From: Gallionella sp.
GTDB lineage: Bacteria > Pseudomonadota > Gammaproteobacteria > Burkholderiales > Gallionellaceae
NCBI GenBank assembly: GCA_030700315.1
Contig: JAUYJO010000033.1
Span: forward strand, 1 to 64,000
Direction of reading: 5' to 3'
Length of the DNA stretch: 64,000 nucleotides
The translations under genes and the position numbers were made by a program. A model generated the notes under the pieces. It ran no database searches and was not told the DNA's origin. It worked only from the letters and a program-made list of their open reading frames with translations. Shown here piece after piece: positions 44,145 to 55,155 of the stretch; position 1 is the stretch's first letter; each line of letters opens with the position of its first letter.

Positions 44145-45215
44145 TTATTGAAACGTCATTTTCAGGCCGGTGGATAGCATGGTGTCCCTTTTCTTCAACC
44201 ATGCCCAGGGGATGTTGTCGTATTTGATCTGATAGGCGCCAAAGAATGAGATGTTGTCGGTAATCATTGCGTTGAGGCCTACATCGACTGTCATCAGGTT
44301 GCGGTAATGTGTGCCGTCATTGAAGAGATTGCCGGAAGCATCAAGCTGGAGCCGATCGACCTTGTTGAAGGAATGTATCCACATCAACTTTTCGTTAAAG
44401 GTTATATATTCGTTGATCTTCCAGTCGTAGGTCTGGTTGAGATACAGGGTATCGAAGTTTCTGTTCATGAAACCCAGCCAGGTCTGGATATCCGAAGCAT
44501 ATCTTTCGTTAAGGTAGCCATAGGCCAGCAGGGCGCTTAATTTATGGTCATCCAAAGTAAGCAGCCTATAGCCGAGCCCGCCATAAACAGCGTAGCGCCG
44601 GTCGACGAGCAGGGCGCTGTTCTTTTCCCAGATAAAGCCCACATCCCCATAAAAGTTCTCTGTGATGTCGTACTTGAGCGTGTCTTCGAACATCCTCTGG
44701 TCTTTTTTGTAGTGGTAGTTCATGGAGTTGATGTCCGTGTTGCTGTTGTCCAGCGTGAAGGCCAGGGAGTTGGTGTACCTTCCCTTCCGCGTATCCCATC
44801 TGGCATAGATAAGGTTGGCATGTGAGCTGGCATTCCCCGTGTAACCCATGAAGCTGTACTTGAACTCGCCACGGTTGAGCCATTCCGAGGGCCGGGGATC
44901 ATAGCTGAGTGAGCTTTTATTCCACCAGTCGCCGAGGTCGTTTTTCTTGGGGGTGGCCTCCGCTGCTGCGGGCGGAGTTTTGGCCTCGGCAGGTTTTTCC
45001 TGGGCCAGAGTTTGGGCTTGAGGTTGGGCTTGCAACTTTTTGGCGGCCTCCATTCCCTCTTTGAATATCTGCTCGTAAGCCGCAGGGTAGTGTTCCTTGA
45101 TATAGTTCAGGTCTACCGCTTTATCTTCAGCACGCGCGCCGGGCATACACAATAAAGATAGAGTCATGGCAATAATCGAGGCTGGCGCAACTCTTTTGCT
45201 TCCCTTGCTGGTCAT
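44145..45215 (-). CDS. DUF481-like outer-membrane beta-barrel protein
   Basis: A 356-aa protein. It has a signal peptide (about residues 1-29, ending PGARAE) and an Ala/Pro/Gln-rich disordered segment (about 55-90). A barrel of about 270 residues follows with regular alternating strands (GEFKYSFMGYTGNASSHANL; YGDVGFIWEKNSALLVDRRY) and ends KMTFQ. DUF481-type proteins are outer-membrane proteins of unknown function. The ATG at 45215 is chosen because GGGAGG lies 7 bases upstream; the TTG two codons earlier is less likely. Confidence 0.8.
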   Translation of the reverse strand: MTSKGSKRVAPASIIAMTLSLLCMPGARAEDKAVDLNYIKEHYPAAYEQIFKEGMEAAKKLQAQPQAQTLAQEKPAEAKTPPAAAEATPKKNDLGDWWNKSSLSYDPRPSEWLNRGEFKYSFMGYTGNASSHANLIYARWDTRKGRYTNSLAFTLDNSNTDINSMNYHYKKDQRMFEDTLKYDITENFYGDVGFIWEKNSALLVDRRYAVYGGLGYRLLTLDDHKLSALLAYGYLNERYASDIQTWLGFMNRNFDTLYLNQTYDWKINEYITFNEKLMWIHSFNKVDRLQLDASGNLFNDGTHYRNLMTVDVGLNAMITDNISFFGAYQIKYDNIPWAWLKKRDTMLSTGLKMTFQ

Positions 45216-45243
45216 TCTCAATCCTCCCAGATTGCACTTTTAA

Positions 45244-45354
45244 CCCAGATAATCCATTGGGGCGTAGGTCGGGCTTCAGCCCGACATGTCGGGTTAAAAC
45301 CCGACCTACAACCCATTGATTTTCAATGCCCCAATAGCTAATGAACTATCTGGG
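45244..45354. repeat. Family B MITE-like element, 111 bp
   Basis: Ends CCCAGATAATCCATT and AATGAACTATCTGGG, inner hairpin GTAGGTCGGGCTTCAGCCCG plus GGGTTAAAACCC. It is almost identical in length and order to the copies at 20431-20542 and 51209-51320. It lies between the SnoaL-like genes (upstream in transcription) and the barrel gene, so it may split this block into two transcripts. Confidence 0.82.
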
Positions 45355-45371
45355 TTTAAGCTGGATGCAGC

Positions 45372-45752
45372 TCAGTCCAATTTCTGCTCGGTAAATGGCT
45401 TGAACGGAACCGTGTCGTGGAAGTTCGCCATGTAGGTGATCTTGCCGTCTTTGACCCTGAAGAAATTGGCGCCTTTTGCGCTAATCGGCACGCCGGCAGC
45501 ATTGGCGGCATCGATACGCCACACGATCATCGCCCGGTCGCCATCGACCACGATCTCAAGCGGGGTGTTCTGGAATTTGGAGTAGCCCTTCTTCAGCGCC
45601 CCGACAGCGCCACGGAGAATTTCCACACCCTCGACGTGCCCGGCCAATTGTTCGTCCATCACCACTTTATCGTCGAACAGCGCGAGCCATGCGTCCCAAT
45701 CGCCCCGGTTCACGCTATCGAAATATCTGGTTACGACCTCTCTGGTGTCCAT
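45372..45752 (-). CDS. SnoaL-like protein
   Basis: A 126-aa NTF2-fold protein of the SnoaL/ketosteroid-isomerase-like type, starting VVTRYFDSVNRGDWDAWLAL, with FDDKVVMDEQLAGHVEGVEI and the closing strand KDGKITYMANFHDTVPF. It may be an enzyme or a binding protein for a small molecule; no catalytic dyad can be assigned with confidence. It is the last of three neighbouring SnoaL-like genes, 17 bases after the preceding one. Confidence 0.85.
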   Translation of the reverse strand: MDTREVVTRYFDSVNRGDWDAWLALFDDKVVMDEQLAGHVEGVEILRGAVGALKKGYSKFQNTPLEIVVDGDRAMIVWRIDAANAAGVPISAKGANFFRVKDGKITYMANFHDTVPFKPFTEQKLD

Positions 45753-45769
45753 TCCTGCCTCCTGTGGTT

Positions 45770-46168
45770 TTATACGGCGAGTTTGCCGGTTTCCATCTGC
45801 TGGTATATTTTCATCTCGCTATCAGGCGGGATGGTGAGCGCAATGTGCCTGAATATTTTTTTGTCCTTGAGGAAGAGGGCGTCGCGAGCCACGAAAATTC
45901 CCAGTTTCTCGGACTGGATCGAACAGACAAAGATGATGACATCGTCGGACTCGGAAAAATGGTGCATCTGCATGCCCAGAATTTTTCCGGCCTTGGCCGG
46001 TTCATCCACCGAGAGATACTTCTTAATGGCATCGGCTCCTTTGCACGTAAATTCGAACGTGACCATTTCAGCATCGGCGTGATACTGGTTTTTCATAAGG
46101 CCGTCGTAATCGCCGCTGGTCAGATACCCAACCTGCTCCTGTAAAAATTGCTCTCCGAATGTAGCCAT
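45770..46168 (-). CDS. SnoaL/NTF2-like protein
   Basis: A 132-aa protein with FLQEQVGYLTSGDYDGLMKNQ, then YHADAEMVTFEFTCKGADAIK and the strand pair IIFVCSIQSEKLGIFVARDALFLKD. It aligns over its length with the next gene upstream (46227-46610), sharing the GYxxxGDxxGLxKNxYHxDAxMVTF pattern, so the two are paralogues from a local duplication. Function unknown; partner or substrate is likely shared with its paralogue. Confidence 0.82.
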   Translation of the reverse strand: MATFGEQFLQEQVGYLTSGDYDGLMKNQYHADAEMVTFEFTCKGADAIKKYLSVDEPAKAGKILGMQMHHFSESDDVIIFVCSIQSEKLGIFVARDALFLKDKKIFRHIALTIPPDSEMKIYQQMETGKLAV

Positions 46169-46226
46169 CTATGCCTCCATTTATGATTGTTTACGTTTTG
46201 CATTTGCTCTTTCCGACGTTTACAGC

Positions 46227-46610
46227 TTATTCATCCTTCCACTTTGTGCACTGTTTTTCATAGTCGAAGCCGGGCAGTAATGTCAGGGACAGATGGCGGT
46301 ATATTTTGCCGTCTTTCAAGTACAGGGCATTGTCGGCGTGAACCGTGCCGCGCTTGTCGTCAGTGATGGTTGCCTTGAAAATGATCGAGTCTCCGGTCTC
46401 GCAGAAATAGTCTGTCGACAGGCCGGTGATCTTTCCCATCGAGGCCAGCGTGTTGACGTAATATTGCCTGAGTTCGTCATGCCCGCTTCTTACCCCGTCG
46501 AAAGTAACCATCACGGCATCTTCGTGGTAATGGTTTTTAAGGAGACCCTCTATGTCTCCTTTTCCCACATAGCCGAGCTGGTCGAGGTAAAACTTTTTCC
46601 CTGGTGTCAT
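46227..46610 (-). CDS. SnoaL/NTF2-like protein, paralogue of the next gene
   Basis: A 127-aa protein counted from the third of three consecutive ATGs, which is the best spaced (7 bases) from GGAG. It carries FYLDQLGYVGKGDIEGLLKN, HYHEDAVMVTFDGV and the strand DKRGTVHADNALYLKDGKI. It is clearly homologous to the 45770-46168 product. It starts about 37 bases after glgX in the same direction, so the two SnoaL-like paralogues sit at the tail of a run that begins with the ThDP enzyme. Confidence 0.82.
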   Translation of the reverse strand: MTPGKKFYLDQLGYVGKGDIEGLLKNHYHEDAVMVTFDGVRSGHDELRQYYVNTLASMGKITGLSTDYFCETGDSIIFKATITDDKRGTVHADNALYLKDGKIYRHLSLTLLPGFDYEKQCTKWKDE

Positions 46611-46647
46611 CATCATTCTCCTTTTGATTGGTGTTTCATAAATGCGA

Positions 46648-48747
<2,100 letters not shown>

Positions 48748-48756
48748 GGCGATCTC

Positions 48757-49332
48757 CTATACGGCGTTCAAACGCTGAAGAATGGCACGCGCCAGCAAAT
48801 GCGCGTGATTGCCGGTGCGCGCGGTAATCAAGTCGCCATCTTCCACCAGATCCTGGTCGACGAATTCTGCGCCATAAGCCAGCGCATCACCGTGAAGATT
48901 GTTGTGGCAAGTCAACTTGCGTCCCTTTACCAACCCTGGAACCGGCGCGGTCAACCACAGCCCGTGACAGATGATGCCCTTGATGACCTGGGGGCGCTGG
49001 AAAGCGCGTTGCAGAAAGGCGCTGGCGGGTGGAATCTTGGCTAAGTCTTCGGTATAGCGCAGACGGTCGGACACGATGCCGGAGGGCACGATCACCGCCG
49101 CCAGGTTGTCCAGTTCCGCATCGGAGATGGTTTCAAAGCTGTCGCGACACTCGAACGGCGCCTTGTATTCATGCCCGGTAAAAGTGATGTGATCCTGACC
49201 CCACAGGCGCGAAACGAAGCGCGCCTTTACGCCGCTTTCCGCGAAGCGCGAGTGGTAGTACCAGACCTCGTGTTCGTAATAGTCGCTTTCGATCAGAATG
49301 GCTACGGTTTTTTCTGGGGTTTTTTCTGGCAT
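48757..49332 (-). CDS. DJ-1/PfpI-family protein
   Basis: A 191-aa cytoplasmic protein from the ATG at 49332, which has AGGAGGAATTACGTC before it; a much longer open frame upstream lacks a start signal and runs into the next gene. It has the alpha/beta core VAILIESDYYEHEVWYYH and the nucleophile elbow GIICHGLWLTAP (Cys of CHG). The family includes proteases, chaperones and glyoxalase III-type or deglycase enzymes. The neighbours (a ThDP decarboxylase and glgX) suggest a role in carbonyl or sugar-derived stress. Confidence 0.88.
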   Translation of the reverse strand: MPEKTPEKTVAILIESDYYEHEVWYYHSRFAESGVKARFVSRLWGQDHITFTGHEYKAPFECRDSFETISDAELDNLAAVIVPSGIVSDRLRYTEDLAKIPPASAFLQRAFQRPQVIKGIICHGLWLTAPVPGLVKGRKLTCHNNLHGDALAYGAEFVDQDLVEDGDLITARTGNHAHLLARAILQRLNAV

Positions 49333-49355
49333 GACGTAATTCCTCCTGGTTATTT

Positions 49356-51059
49356 CTAGTGCCCGCAATGCACAGAGATTTGATCGGGATGAACATCGCC
49401 TTCTATAGCGACATCGAGCAGGAACGGGCCGCGATGCGCCAGTGCTGCCTCTATCGCCGGAATGATCTGCCCGGCGGTTTCGACGCGCATCGCTTTCACG
49501 CCCATGGATTCGGCCATGGCGTCGAAACGCAGGGGCGGAGAAGACAGGTCGAAGCTGATGGGGAAGGGGCGATGGGCGATTTTCTGCTCGTTCCAGAACT
49601 GCTGGATGTTGAGCTGCAGCAAACGGTAGGAGCGGTTGTTGCAGATCACGTATTTGACATCGAGATTGTGGCGCACCGCCGACCACAATGCCTGGATCAC
49701 ATACATCGCGCCGCCGTCGCCGGAAAATGCGAATACGGTTTTATCCGGGAACGCCGCCTTGAGCCCGAGTCCGCCCGCCAGCCCGGTGCCGAGCGATCCG
49801 CCACGGGTCTGGAAAAATGTGCCAACCCGATTCGGCGGGAAATAGCGCGTCAACGCCGGCGAGTTGGTCAGCGCCTCGTCGAACACCACCGTGTCGGTGG
49901 GCAGGCGTTGCGCCAATTGCGCCATGAAGCGCGCGAAGGTGAGCGGCAGGGTGTCGCCGCGCGCGTTGTCCTGCTCGATTTCGCGTTGCCGCTGCTGTGC
50001 TTTCGCCGCGCCCAGCTCCGCCATGCGTTTGGCGGAGCGTTCCCGCGTTGCCGGAGCGAGGCGCGGTTCGAGCGCTTCCGCCAGCGCAGCCAGCGTAGTT
50101 TTCGGGTCGGTTACCAACCCCAGCGTCACCTGGTGGTTTTTGGCGATAGCGTCGGGGTCGAGGTCGATGTGGATGGTTTGCGCGCCGCCAGCATAAATAT
50201 CGCCGAGCTCCGGGAAAACTTCGGGCAGCATGTAGGTGCCGACCACCAGGTTGACATCGCCGCGCCGCGTGATCGCCAGGCTTTGGCTGCCGAACATGTG
50301 GCCGGTTTGGCCCTGCCACAGCGGATGGCCGTAGGGAAGATTGAGCTCGCCGCTATCCACTCCCCACACCTCTGCGCCGAGCAGTTCCGCCACCCGCGCC
50401 AGTTCGGCCTGTGCGCCCGAATACGCGACACCGTCGCCGACATAAATCATCGGCGTGGCCGCACCGGTCAGCATGTCGGCGGCGCTGTCGATCAAGCCCT
50501 GCTGCGGCAGGGAGCGGGAAGAAGGAAAAGAACTCGGAAAAACCGCCTCGCACGCCAGTTCGTCGAGGATGTCCTGCGGCAGGCACACATAAACCGGCCC
50601 CATCGGCGGCGTGACCGCCACTTTCATCGCGCGCCGCAGAACGCGCAGCAGCGAGGAGGGGTGCTGCACCATGGTCGACCATTTGGTGACCGGCCGCGCC
50701 ATCGCCACCAGATCGGCGGCCATCTGCGCGTCCATCGCCTGGTAACGTATCCCGGAATCGCCGCCCAGCACCAGCATCGGGCTATGGCCGCGCTTCGCCT
50801 GATAAAGCGCGCCGATGGCATTGCCGAGTCCGGGTGAACTGTGTATCTGTGCCACCGCTACCCGTTGGGTCGCGCGGGCGTAGGCATCTGCCGCCAGGAT
50901 GGCGACGGATTCCTGTAGCGTCAGAATGTATCGGATAGAGGGGAAATCGCCCAGCGCATCGAGGAAGCCTTGTTCGACTGTTCCCGGATTGCCGAAAATA
51001 TGATCCACGCCATCCGCTGCGAGTTGCTCCAACACGGCGTAATGTCCACTCCGGGCCAT
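49356..51059 (-). CDS. Thiamine diphosphate-dependent enzyme (acetolactate synthase/benzoylformate decarboxylase type)
   Basis: A 567-aa protein. The N-terminal pyrimidine-binding domain contains the catalytic Glu in LTLQESVAILAADAYAR. The central domain lies at about 190-340. The C-terminal PP-binding domain has the ThDP motif SGDGGAMYVIQ...ICNN (GDG-x about 25-NN). No FAD-binding signature of acetolactate synthase is clear, and the sequence is more like 2-keto-acid decarboxylases. The substrate cannot be told. It is the first of a tight run with the DJ-1 gene (23 bases) and glgX. Confidence 0.9.
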   Translation of the reverse strand: MARSGHYAVLEQLAADGVDHIFGNPGTVEQGFLDALGDFPSIRYILTLQESVAILAADAYARATQRVAVAQIHSSPGLGNAIGALYQAKRGHSPMLVLGGDSGIRYQAMDAQMAADLVAMARPVTKWSTMVQHPSSLLRVLRRAMKVAVTPPMGPVYVCLPQDILDELACEAVFPSSFPSSRSLPQQGLIDSAADMLTGAATPMIYVGDGVAYSGAQAELARVAELLGAEVWGVDSGELNLPYGHPLWQGQTGHMFGSQSLAITRRGDVNLVVGTYMLPEVFPELGDIYAGGAQTIHIDLDPDAIAKNHQVTLGLVTDPKTTLAALAEALEPRLAPATRERSAKRMAELGAAKAQQRQREIEQDNARGDTLPLTFARFMAQLAQRLPTDTVVFDEALTNSPALTRYFPPNRVGTFFQTRGGSLGTGLAGGLGLKAAFPDKTVFAFSGDGGAMYVIQALWSAVRHNLDVKYVICNNRSYRLLQLNIQQFWNEQKIAHRPFPISFDLSSPPLRFDAMAESMGVKAMRVETAGQIIPAIEAALAHRGPFLLDVAIEGDVHPDQISVHCGH

Positions 51060-51208
51060 ATTATCTCCTTTGTTGAAAAGCTATATATTGCGTTAACAAT
51101 GAAACAACTCGAAATCCCGCAGGCTCACCTTTTCAGGGTGGGCAAACAACCCCCTTTGAAAAAGGGGGTGGAGCGAAGCGGAGGGGGATTTCTTGTTACA
51201 TCATTCAA

Positions 51209-51320
51209 CCCGGATAATCCATTAGGCCGTAGGTCGGGCTTCAGCCCGACATGTCGGGTTAAAACCCGACCTACAACCCATTGATTTTGCAATGCCTCAA
51301 GAGCTAATGGATTATCTGGG
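51209..51320. repeat. Family B MITE-like element, 112 bp
   Basis: The cleanest copy: ends CCCGGATAATCCATT and AATGGATTATCTGGG with the shared inner hairpins. It fills most of the gap between the ThDP enzyme's start and the larger DJ-1 gene, so the ThDP gene's promoter would have to lie in or next to it. A CCCCCTTTGAAAAAGGGGG palindrome lies just before it (about 51150-51170). Confidence 0.82.
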
Positions 51321-51365
51321 TTCAAGGCCAATGCAAAGCCTGTTTAGTGCTGCATCAGCGCGGTA

Positions 51366-52199
51366 TCACCAGCCCGAACGTTTCAACCCCTTGGTCAGCA
51401 CATCGACAAACCGCTCGCCGAATTCATGGGCGCATTGCAGCGACCTGGCGGTGATGAAAGGGTAGTCGACTATGACAGAAGTGCGCTTGCCGAAATTGCC
51501 GTGATATTGGCCGCTTGGCCCAACCGCGTCGGCGAGGATATATTCGAGCACATAAGGCGGCGGGCCCATGTTGAAATTGGTGCCGCAGAAACCCGTGCCA
51601 TCGTGGTAATCGTATTCGATACAGTGGCCGGTGACATGCTTGCCGGCGATAATCGCGTTGCGCTCGTTGAAGTCGCGGGCGAACACCAGCGTCGCCACGC
51701 CGTAACAAATCGCGCCGACCGGCCTGCCGGCGGCGTGGAAACCCAGCACCAGATCATGCACCCGCTGGTTGTTGACGATATCGACTATCGGGCCGCTGCC
51801 GCCGACCAGCAATATCGCGTCGTAATCCGCCACCGCCTTCTCCTGGGCAAGGCGGCGCTGCTCGTAATAAGCCTCGAACTGGCGCAGGAAGTTGTCGCTG
51901 CTGAAGTAAGGCCTTTCCGGGAACATTGCCGAAAGGTTCAGCGTTTTGTCGAGCTGGTTGGTTTTTTCGAAGGCCTTGACCAGCTCGGCATCTTCGGGAG
52001 TGGTGACGCATACGCCCAACGGCGGGTCCATATAGCTGGGGTCGGTGCTTGGCGGTAGAACTGGGGAGCGTTTCCCCTTGGGGGTGACAAAATCAAATTC
52101 ATAACCGGCTGCCACCAGTTTATTGAGCGGGCCGACCAGCTCGATACCCCAATACCCCCACTCGGACATGACAGCAAGAATGCGCTTTTTGGTTCCCAT
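51366..52199 (-). CDS. DJ-1/PfpI-family protein, Hsp31-like long form
   Basis: A 277-aa protein, longer than the first DJ-1-type protein by an insertion (about 90-125) typical of Hsp31/glyoxalase III-like members. It has ILAVMSEWGYWGIELVGPLN at the start, ILLVGGSGPIVDIV, and the nucleophile elbow GAICYGVATLVFA. Methylglyoxalase or chaperone activity is possible. It is first in the minus-strand block that continues through the ThDP gene, separated from it by a family B repeat. The ~210 bases upstream hold no recognised feature. Confidence 0.87.
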   Translation of the reverse strand: MGTKKRILAVMSEWGYWGIELVGPLNKLVAAGYEFDFVTPKGKRSPVLPPSTDPSYMDPPLGVCVTTPEDAELVKAFEKTNQLDKTLNLSAMFPERPYFSSDNFLRQFEAYYEQRRLAQEKAVADYDAILLVGGSGPIVDIVNNQRVHDLVLGFHAAGRPVGAICYGVATLVFARDFNERNAIIAGKHVTGHCIEYDYHDGTGFCGTNFNMGPPPYVLEYILADAVGPSGQYHGNFGKRTSVIVDYPFITARSLQCAHEFGERFVDVLTKGLKRSGW

Positions 52200-52411
52200 A
52201 TTTAACTCCTTATTTTTTGGTTTTCACAATAAAGCGGATGCGGAGGAAAATACTACCCCCGCCGGGTAGCGGTTGTCTATAAAAAAATAATATTTAAAAA
52301 ATACATGCAACTGTTCAGGTGCAGCGGTTTTATTACTTTATCCATAAACATCAGGTATGTCGCCGCTTTGCCAGCAGCCGGGAGGAGCAACTACCGCACC
52401 CGAATAGTTGT

Positions 52412-53338
52412 TCAGTGTTTTTCTTTCAGTAACAGCAGGTCGGCGAGAAAACGGTTTTCCAGCTCCATCTCGCGGTGCGACAAGGCGCGATCGATCGCGG
52501 CGCGCAATTCGTAATCGTGCCAGGGCTTGGCGATAAAGTAGCTGACTCCCCCGGTGTTCACGGCGGCGATCAACACCTCCACATCGGTTGTGCCGCTGAT
52601 CAGCATGCGCACCATGTTGGGCTGAACCTCCTTTAAGCGCCGCAGGAACTCGACGCCGTTCATTTCGGGCATGGCGTAGTCGCTGATCACCACATCAAAC
52701 TGCTGTTCGCGCGCCGCCTGCAAGGCGGCATCGGCATGGCCGAATGTATTGACCTCCAGCCGGTACAGGCCGAAAGCTCCCCGGGTGGTATCGGATTCGC
52801 ACAACTCGCGCTCCAGCGCACGGAGTATATGCGGGTCATCATCCACGACCATGAGACGGTAAATTTCCTTGCGCTTGAACTGGTGGCGCTGGCCGAAGCG
52901 CTCGAGATATTGACGGGCCAATTGTTGGTTTTCATAGCGGATTCCGTATTGCCGGAGCGCTTCCCAGAGCGCTTTTTTCAAGTCGTATTCGTTCCACGGC
53001 TTGATGATGAAGAAATTGATATGCGCCTCGTTGATCGCTTGCACCAGCTCCGGCATGTCGGCATGGCCGCTCAATAGGATACTCACCGCATCCGGGTGGA
53101 TTTTGCCGAACGCTTTGATAAAGTTGATGCCGTTCATTTCCGGCATGCGGATGTCGGAAATTACCACATCAAAATAGCCGTCCGGCTCCAGAGCCCGATT
53201 CAGTGCGGCGACGGGAGAGGTGAAAGTTTCGATTTCCAGACCTACATGCCCGATGTAGGGTTTGTACAGCAATTCGCGGCGCAGCGCGGCCAGAATGAAA
53301 TAGTCGTCGTCCAGCAACAGGATGCGGTAGGTGTCCAA
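52412..53338 (-). CDS. Double-receiver response regulator without output domain
   Basis: A 308-aa protein of two tandem REC domains: about 5-125 (LLLDDDYFILAALRREL; VISDIRMPEMNG; IKPWNEYDL) and about 160-285 (VVDDDPHILRALEREL; VISDYAMPEMNG; AKPWHDYEL). Both have the phospho-acceptor Asp and the conserved Lys. No output domain is fused, so it may carry phosphate between the kinases and the HD-GYP regulators encoded next to it. The PW after the Lys is shared with the receivers of those HD-GYP proteins. Confidence 0.9.
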   Translation of the reverse strand: MDTYRILLLDDDYFILAALRRELLYKPYIGHVGLEIETFTSPVAALNRALEPDGYFDVVISDIRMPEMNGINFIKAFGKIHPDAVSILLSGHADMPELVQAINEAHINFFIIKPWNEYDLKKALWEALRQYGIRYENQQLARQYLERFGQRHQFKRKEIYRLMVVDDDPHILRALERELCESDTTRGAFGLYRLEVNTFGHADAALQAAREQQFDVVISDYAMPEMNGVEFLRRLKEVQPNMVRMLISGTTDVEVLIAAVNTGGVSYFIAKPWHDYELRAAIDRALSHREMELENRFLADLLLLKEKH

Positions 53339-53374
53339 GATGTCAGCTTAACGTAAAATCGCGCAGCGATTCGT

Positions 53375-53466
53375 TCGCCCCTTCCCTCGCTTGCGGGGGA
53401 AGGTTGGGATGGGGGAAACGGGCATGGCGGGTTTCATTATCAGGGGCGGCATATTTTCCATGCCCG
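53375..53466. repeat. Palindromic G/C-tract repeat, partial family A
   Basis: It contains CCCCTTCCCTCGCTTGCGGG with its complement GGGGGAAGG and ends ATTTTCCATGCCCGTT, matching the CATGCCCGTT end of the family A elements. It separates the double-receiver gene from the degenerate HD-GYP gene. Confidence 0.55.
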
Positions 53467-53467
53467 T

Positions 53468-54787
53468 TCAGATCGAGTGAGTATAGATATGCAGTTGTTC
53501 GCCTGCTGTCCGCTCGAAATCGCGAATCTCGCGGATGCGCTCCGCGTTCAGCGTCGTGTCCTTCAGCAGCAACAACATGCCATCTCGGGTTAACACGTCG
53601 TGCGTGAGCAGCATGCCTTCGTGCAATTGGGCGCTGGTCACCAGGAATTCTGACACGACCGGCGCATAGCTGGCGGCGTGCGACACCAGCTCGCGGAATA
53701 CGTCCACCACGGTCGGGTCATAGCGCGTATCGCGCCCGCCGACGATCATGTCGAGCGCTTGCTCGGGCGATAGTTTTTCCGGGCCGATCCGCCCTTGTTG
53801 CATGGCATCGTAATCGCTCGCCACCAGCAGGATGCGCGCGCCCAGCGGCAGGTTTTCGCCGCTCAGGCCGGAAGCGTTGCCCACGCCGTTGTAGTGCTCT
53901 CGATGGTGGCGTATCAATTCGGCAACATCGAGCAGCGGATCGAGCGCCATCAGCGCCGCAGCGGCGCGCAGCGGATGCTTGTCGAATTCGGCGCGTTCGG
54001 CGTAGGACAACTCCATGTAAGGTTTTTCCAGCAGGCGATCCGGCAGGCCGATCTTGCCGATTTTATGCAGCAGCGCCGCCGTCTCGATATTTTTGGTATC
54101 GGTTTCGGGCAGGTGCATGCGCTGCGCGATATCGCGGCTCAGTTGCGCCACGCGGCGCGAATGCCCGGCCATGGTGCCTTTGCGCAGCTCCATCAGGTTG
54201 GCGAAGACCTCGATGGTGGCGAAATAATCTTTTTGCAAATGCTCGTGCGCCCGCTTCAGGGAGTCCAGCGCGACATGCAGTTCCCCGGTGCGCTGGCGTA
54301 CTTTATCCTCCAGGCTGGCATTCAGCGCCACCAACTCCTCGTTCTGGCGTCGGGTCAACGCCTCCAGCCGCTGTTTCTCGTCCAGCAGATATTTGCGTTC
54401 CAGCGCATCGCGCACCGTCAGCGCGATTTCGTTGTCGTCCCACGGCTTGGAGATATAGCGGTAGATCTCGCCGCGGTTGATCGCCGCGACGGTGGAATCG
54501 AGATCGGAATATCCGGTCAGCAGAATGCGCACCACATCCGGCCATTTTGCGCGCGCCTGCTCCAGCACCTCGGCGCCGCTCAACCCCGGCATGCGCATGT
54601 CGCAGATCATCAGATCGACGTTTTCTTTTTCCAGCAGAGCCAGCGCTTCCGCGCCGCTTCCCGCCGTCAGGATGTTGTAGCCCAGCGGTCGGAACAAGCG
54701 CTTCAATGCGGACAGGATATTGGCTTCGTCGTCGACAAACAGCAGCGTTGCCGGATTACCTGCGGGTGATGTTGTTTCCTGGTTCAT
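53468..54787 (-). CDS. Response regulator with degenerate HD-GYP domain
   Basis: A 439-aa protein. REC is at about 13-130 with FVDDEANIL, MICDMRMPGLSG and KPWDDNE. A coiled coil follows (about 135-185). The HD-GYP-like domain (about 190-375) has changed catalytic motifs: the HD pair reads LLHKIGKIGLPD (Asp to Lys) and the GYP loop reads HHREHYNGVGNASG (no GYP). It therefore likely binds rather than hydrolyses c-di-GMP. It is a paralogue of the 55676-56977 product, which keeps the motifs. It lies between the double-receiver gene and hicAB. Confidence 0.9.
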   Translation of the reverse strand: MNQETTSPAGNPATLLFVDDEANILSALKRLFRPLGYNILTAGSGAEALALLEKENVDLMICDMRMPGLSGAEVLEQARAKWPDVVRILLTGYSDLDSTVAAINRGEIYRYISKPWDDNEIALTVRDALERKYLLDEKQRLEALTRRQNEELVALNASLEDKVRQRTGELHVALDSLKRAHEHLQKDYFATIEVFANLMELRKGTMAGHSRRVAQLSRDIAQRMHLPETDTKNIETAALLHKIGKIGLPDRLLEKPYMELSYAERAEFDKHPLRAAAALMALDPLLDVAELIRHHREHYNGVGNASGLSGENLPLGARILLVASDYDAMQQGRIGPEKLSPEQALDMIVGGRDTRYDPTVVDVFRELVSHAASYAPVVSEFLVTSAQLHEGMLLTHDVLTRDGMLLLLKDTTLNAERIREIRDFERTAGEQLHIYTHSI

Positions 54788-54831
54788 GCTTCCTCCCCAG
54801 TTAAAATGAGCAACGGTATTGCGTGGTTGAT

Positions 54832-55155
54832 TCAGGCTGCCAGCTTTGCGGACACGAGGCGGTTGATGCTTATGCCTTGCTCCGCAGCCTCGGTAGCCAG
54901 GGCGCGATGCACGAGCGAAGGGACGCGAACCATGAAGCGGCCGCTGTATTGTTTTTCGGCCAGCGCTTCAGGGGCGGGTTCACCGGCAGCTTGCATGTCG
55001 GCCACAACCTCACCGGCAACACGCCGAATACCGGCCAGCGCTTTCTCGGGTGTAGGGGCAAGCCAGGACAGAGAAGGGAACTCGGCACATAAACCAACAT
55101 GCTCCCCATCTTCCTGCGACCATGTAACACGATAGGTGTAATGATTGATGTTCAT
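54832..55155 (-). CDS. hicB: HicB-family antitoxin
   Basis: A 107-aa protein. The N-terminal HicB partial RNase-H-like fold reads YTYRVTWSQEDGEHVGLCAE and FPSLSWLAPTPEKALAGIRR. The C-terminal RHH-type segment FMVRVPSLVHRALATEAAEQ ends ISINRLVSAKLAA and would bind the operon promoter. It overlaps the toxin gene by 4 bases. The order toxin then antitoxin is usual for hicAB. Confidence 0.9.
   Translation of the reverse strand: MNINHYTYRVTWSQEDGEHVGLCAEFPSLSWLAPTPEKALAGIRRVAGEVVADMQAAGEPAPEALAEKQYSGRFMVRVPSLVHRALATEAAEQGISINRLVSAKLAA

Noticed and set aside
48757-49686. A 309-aa version of the small DJ-1 protein
   Set aside because: The extra 118 residues are Arg/Pro-rich shadow sequence inside the ThDP gene. 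The ATG at 49332 has a strong ribosome-binding site and gives the usual family length.
49359-50837. A 492-codon plus-strand open frame
   Set aside because: It is antisense to the ThDP enzyme and has no domain or start signal.
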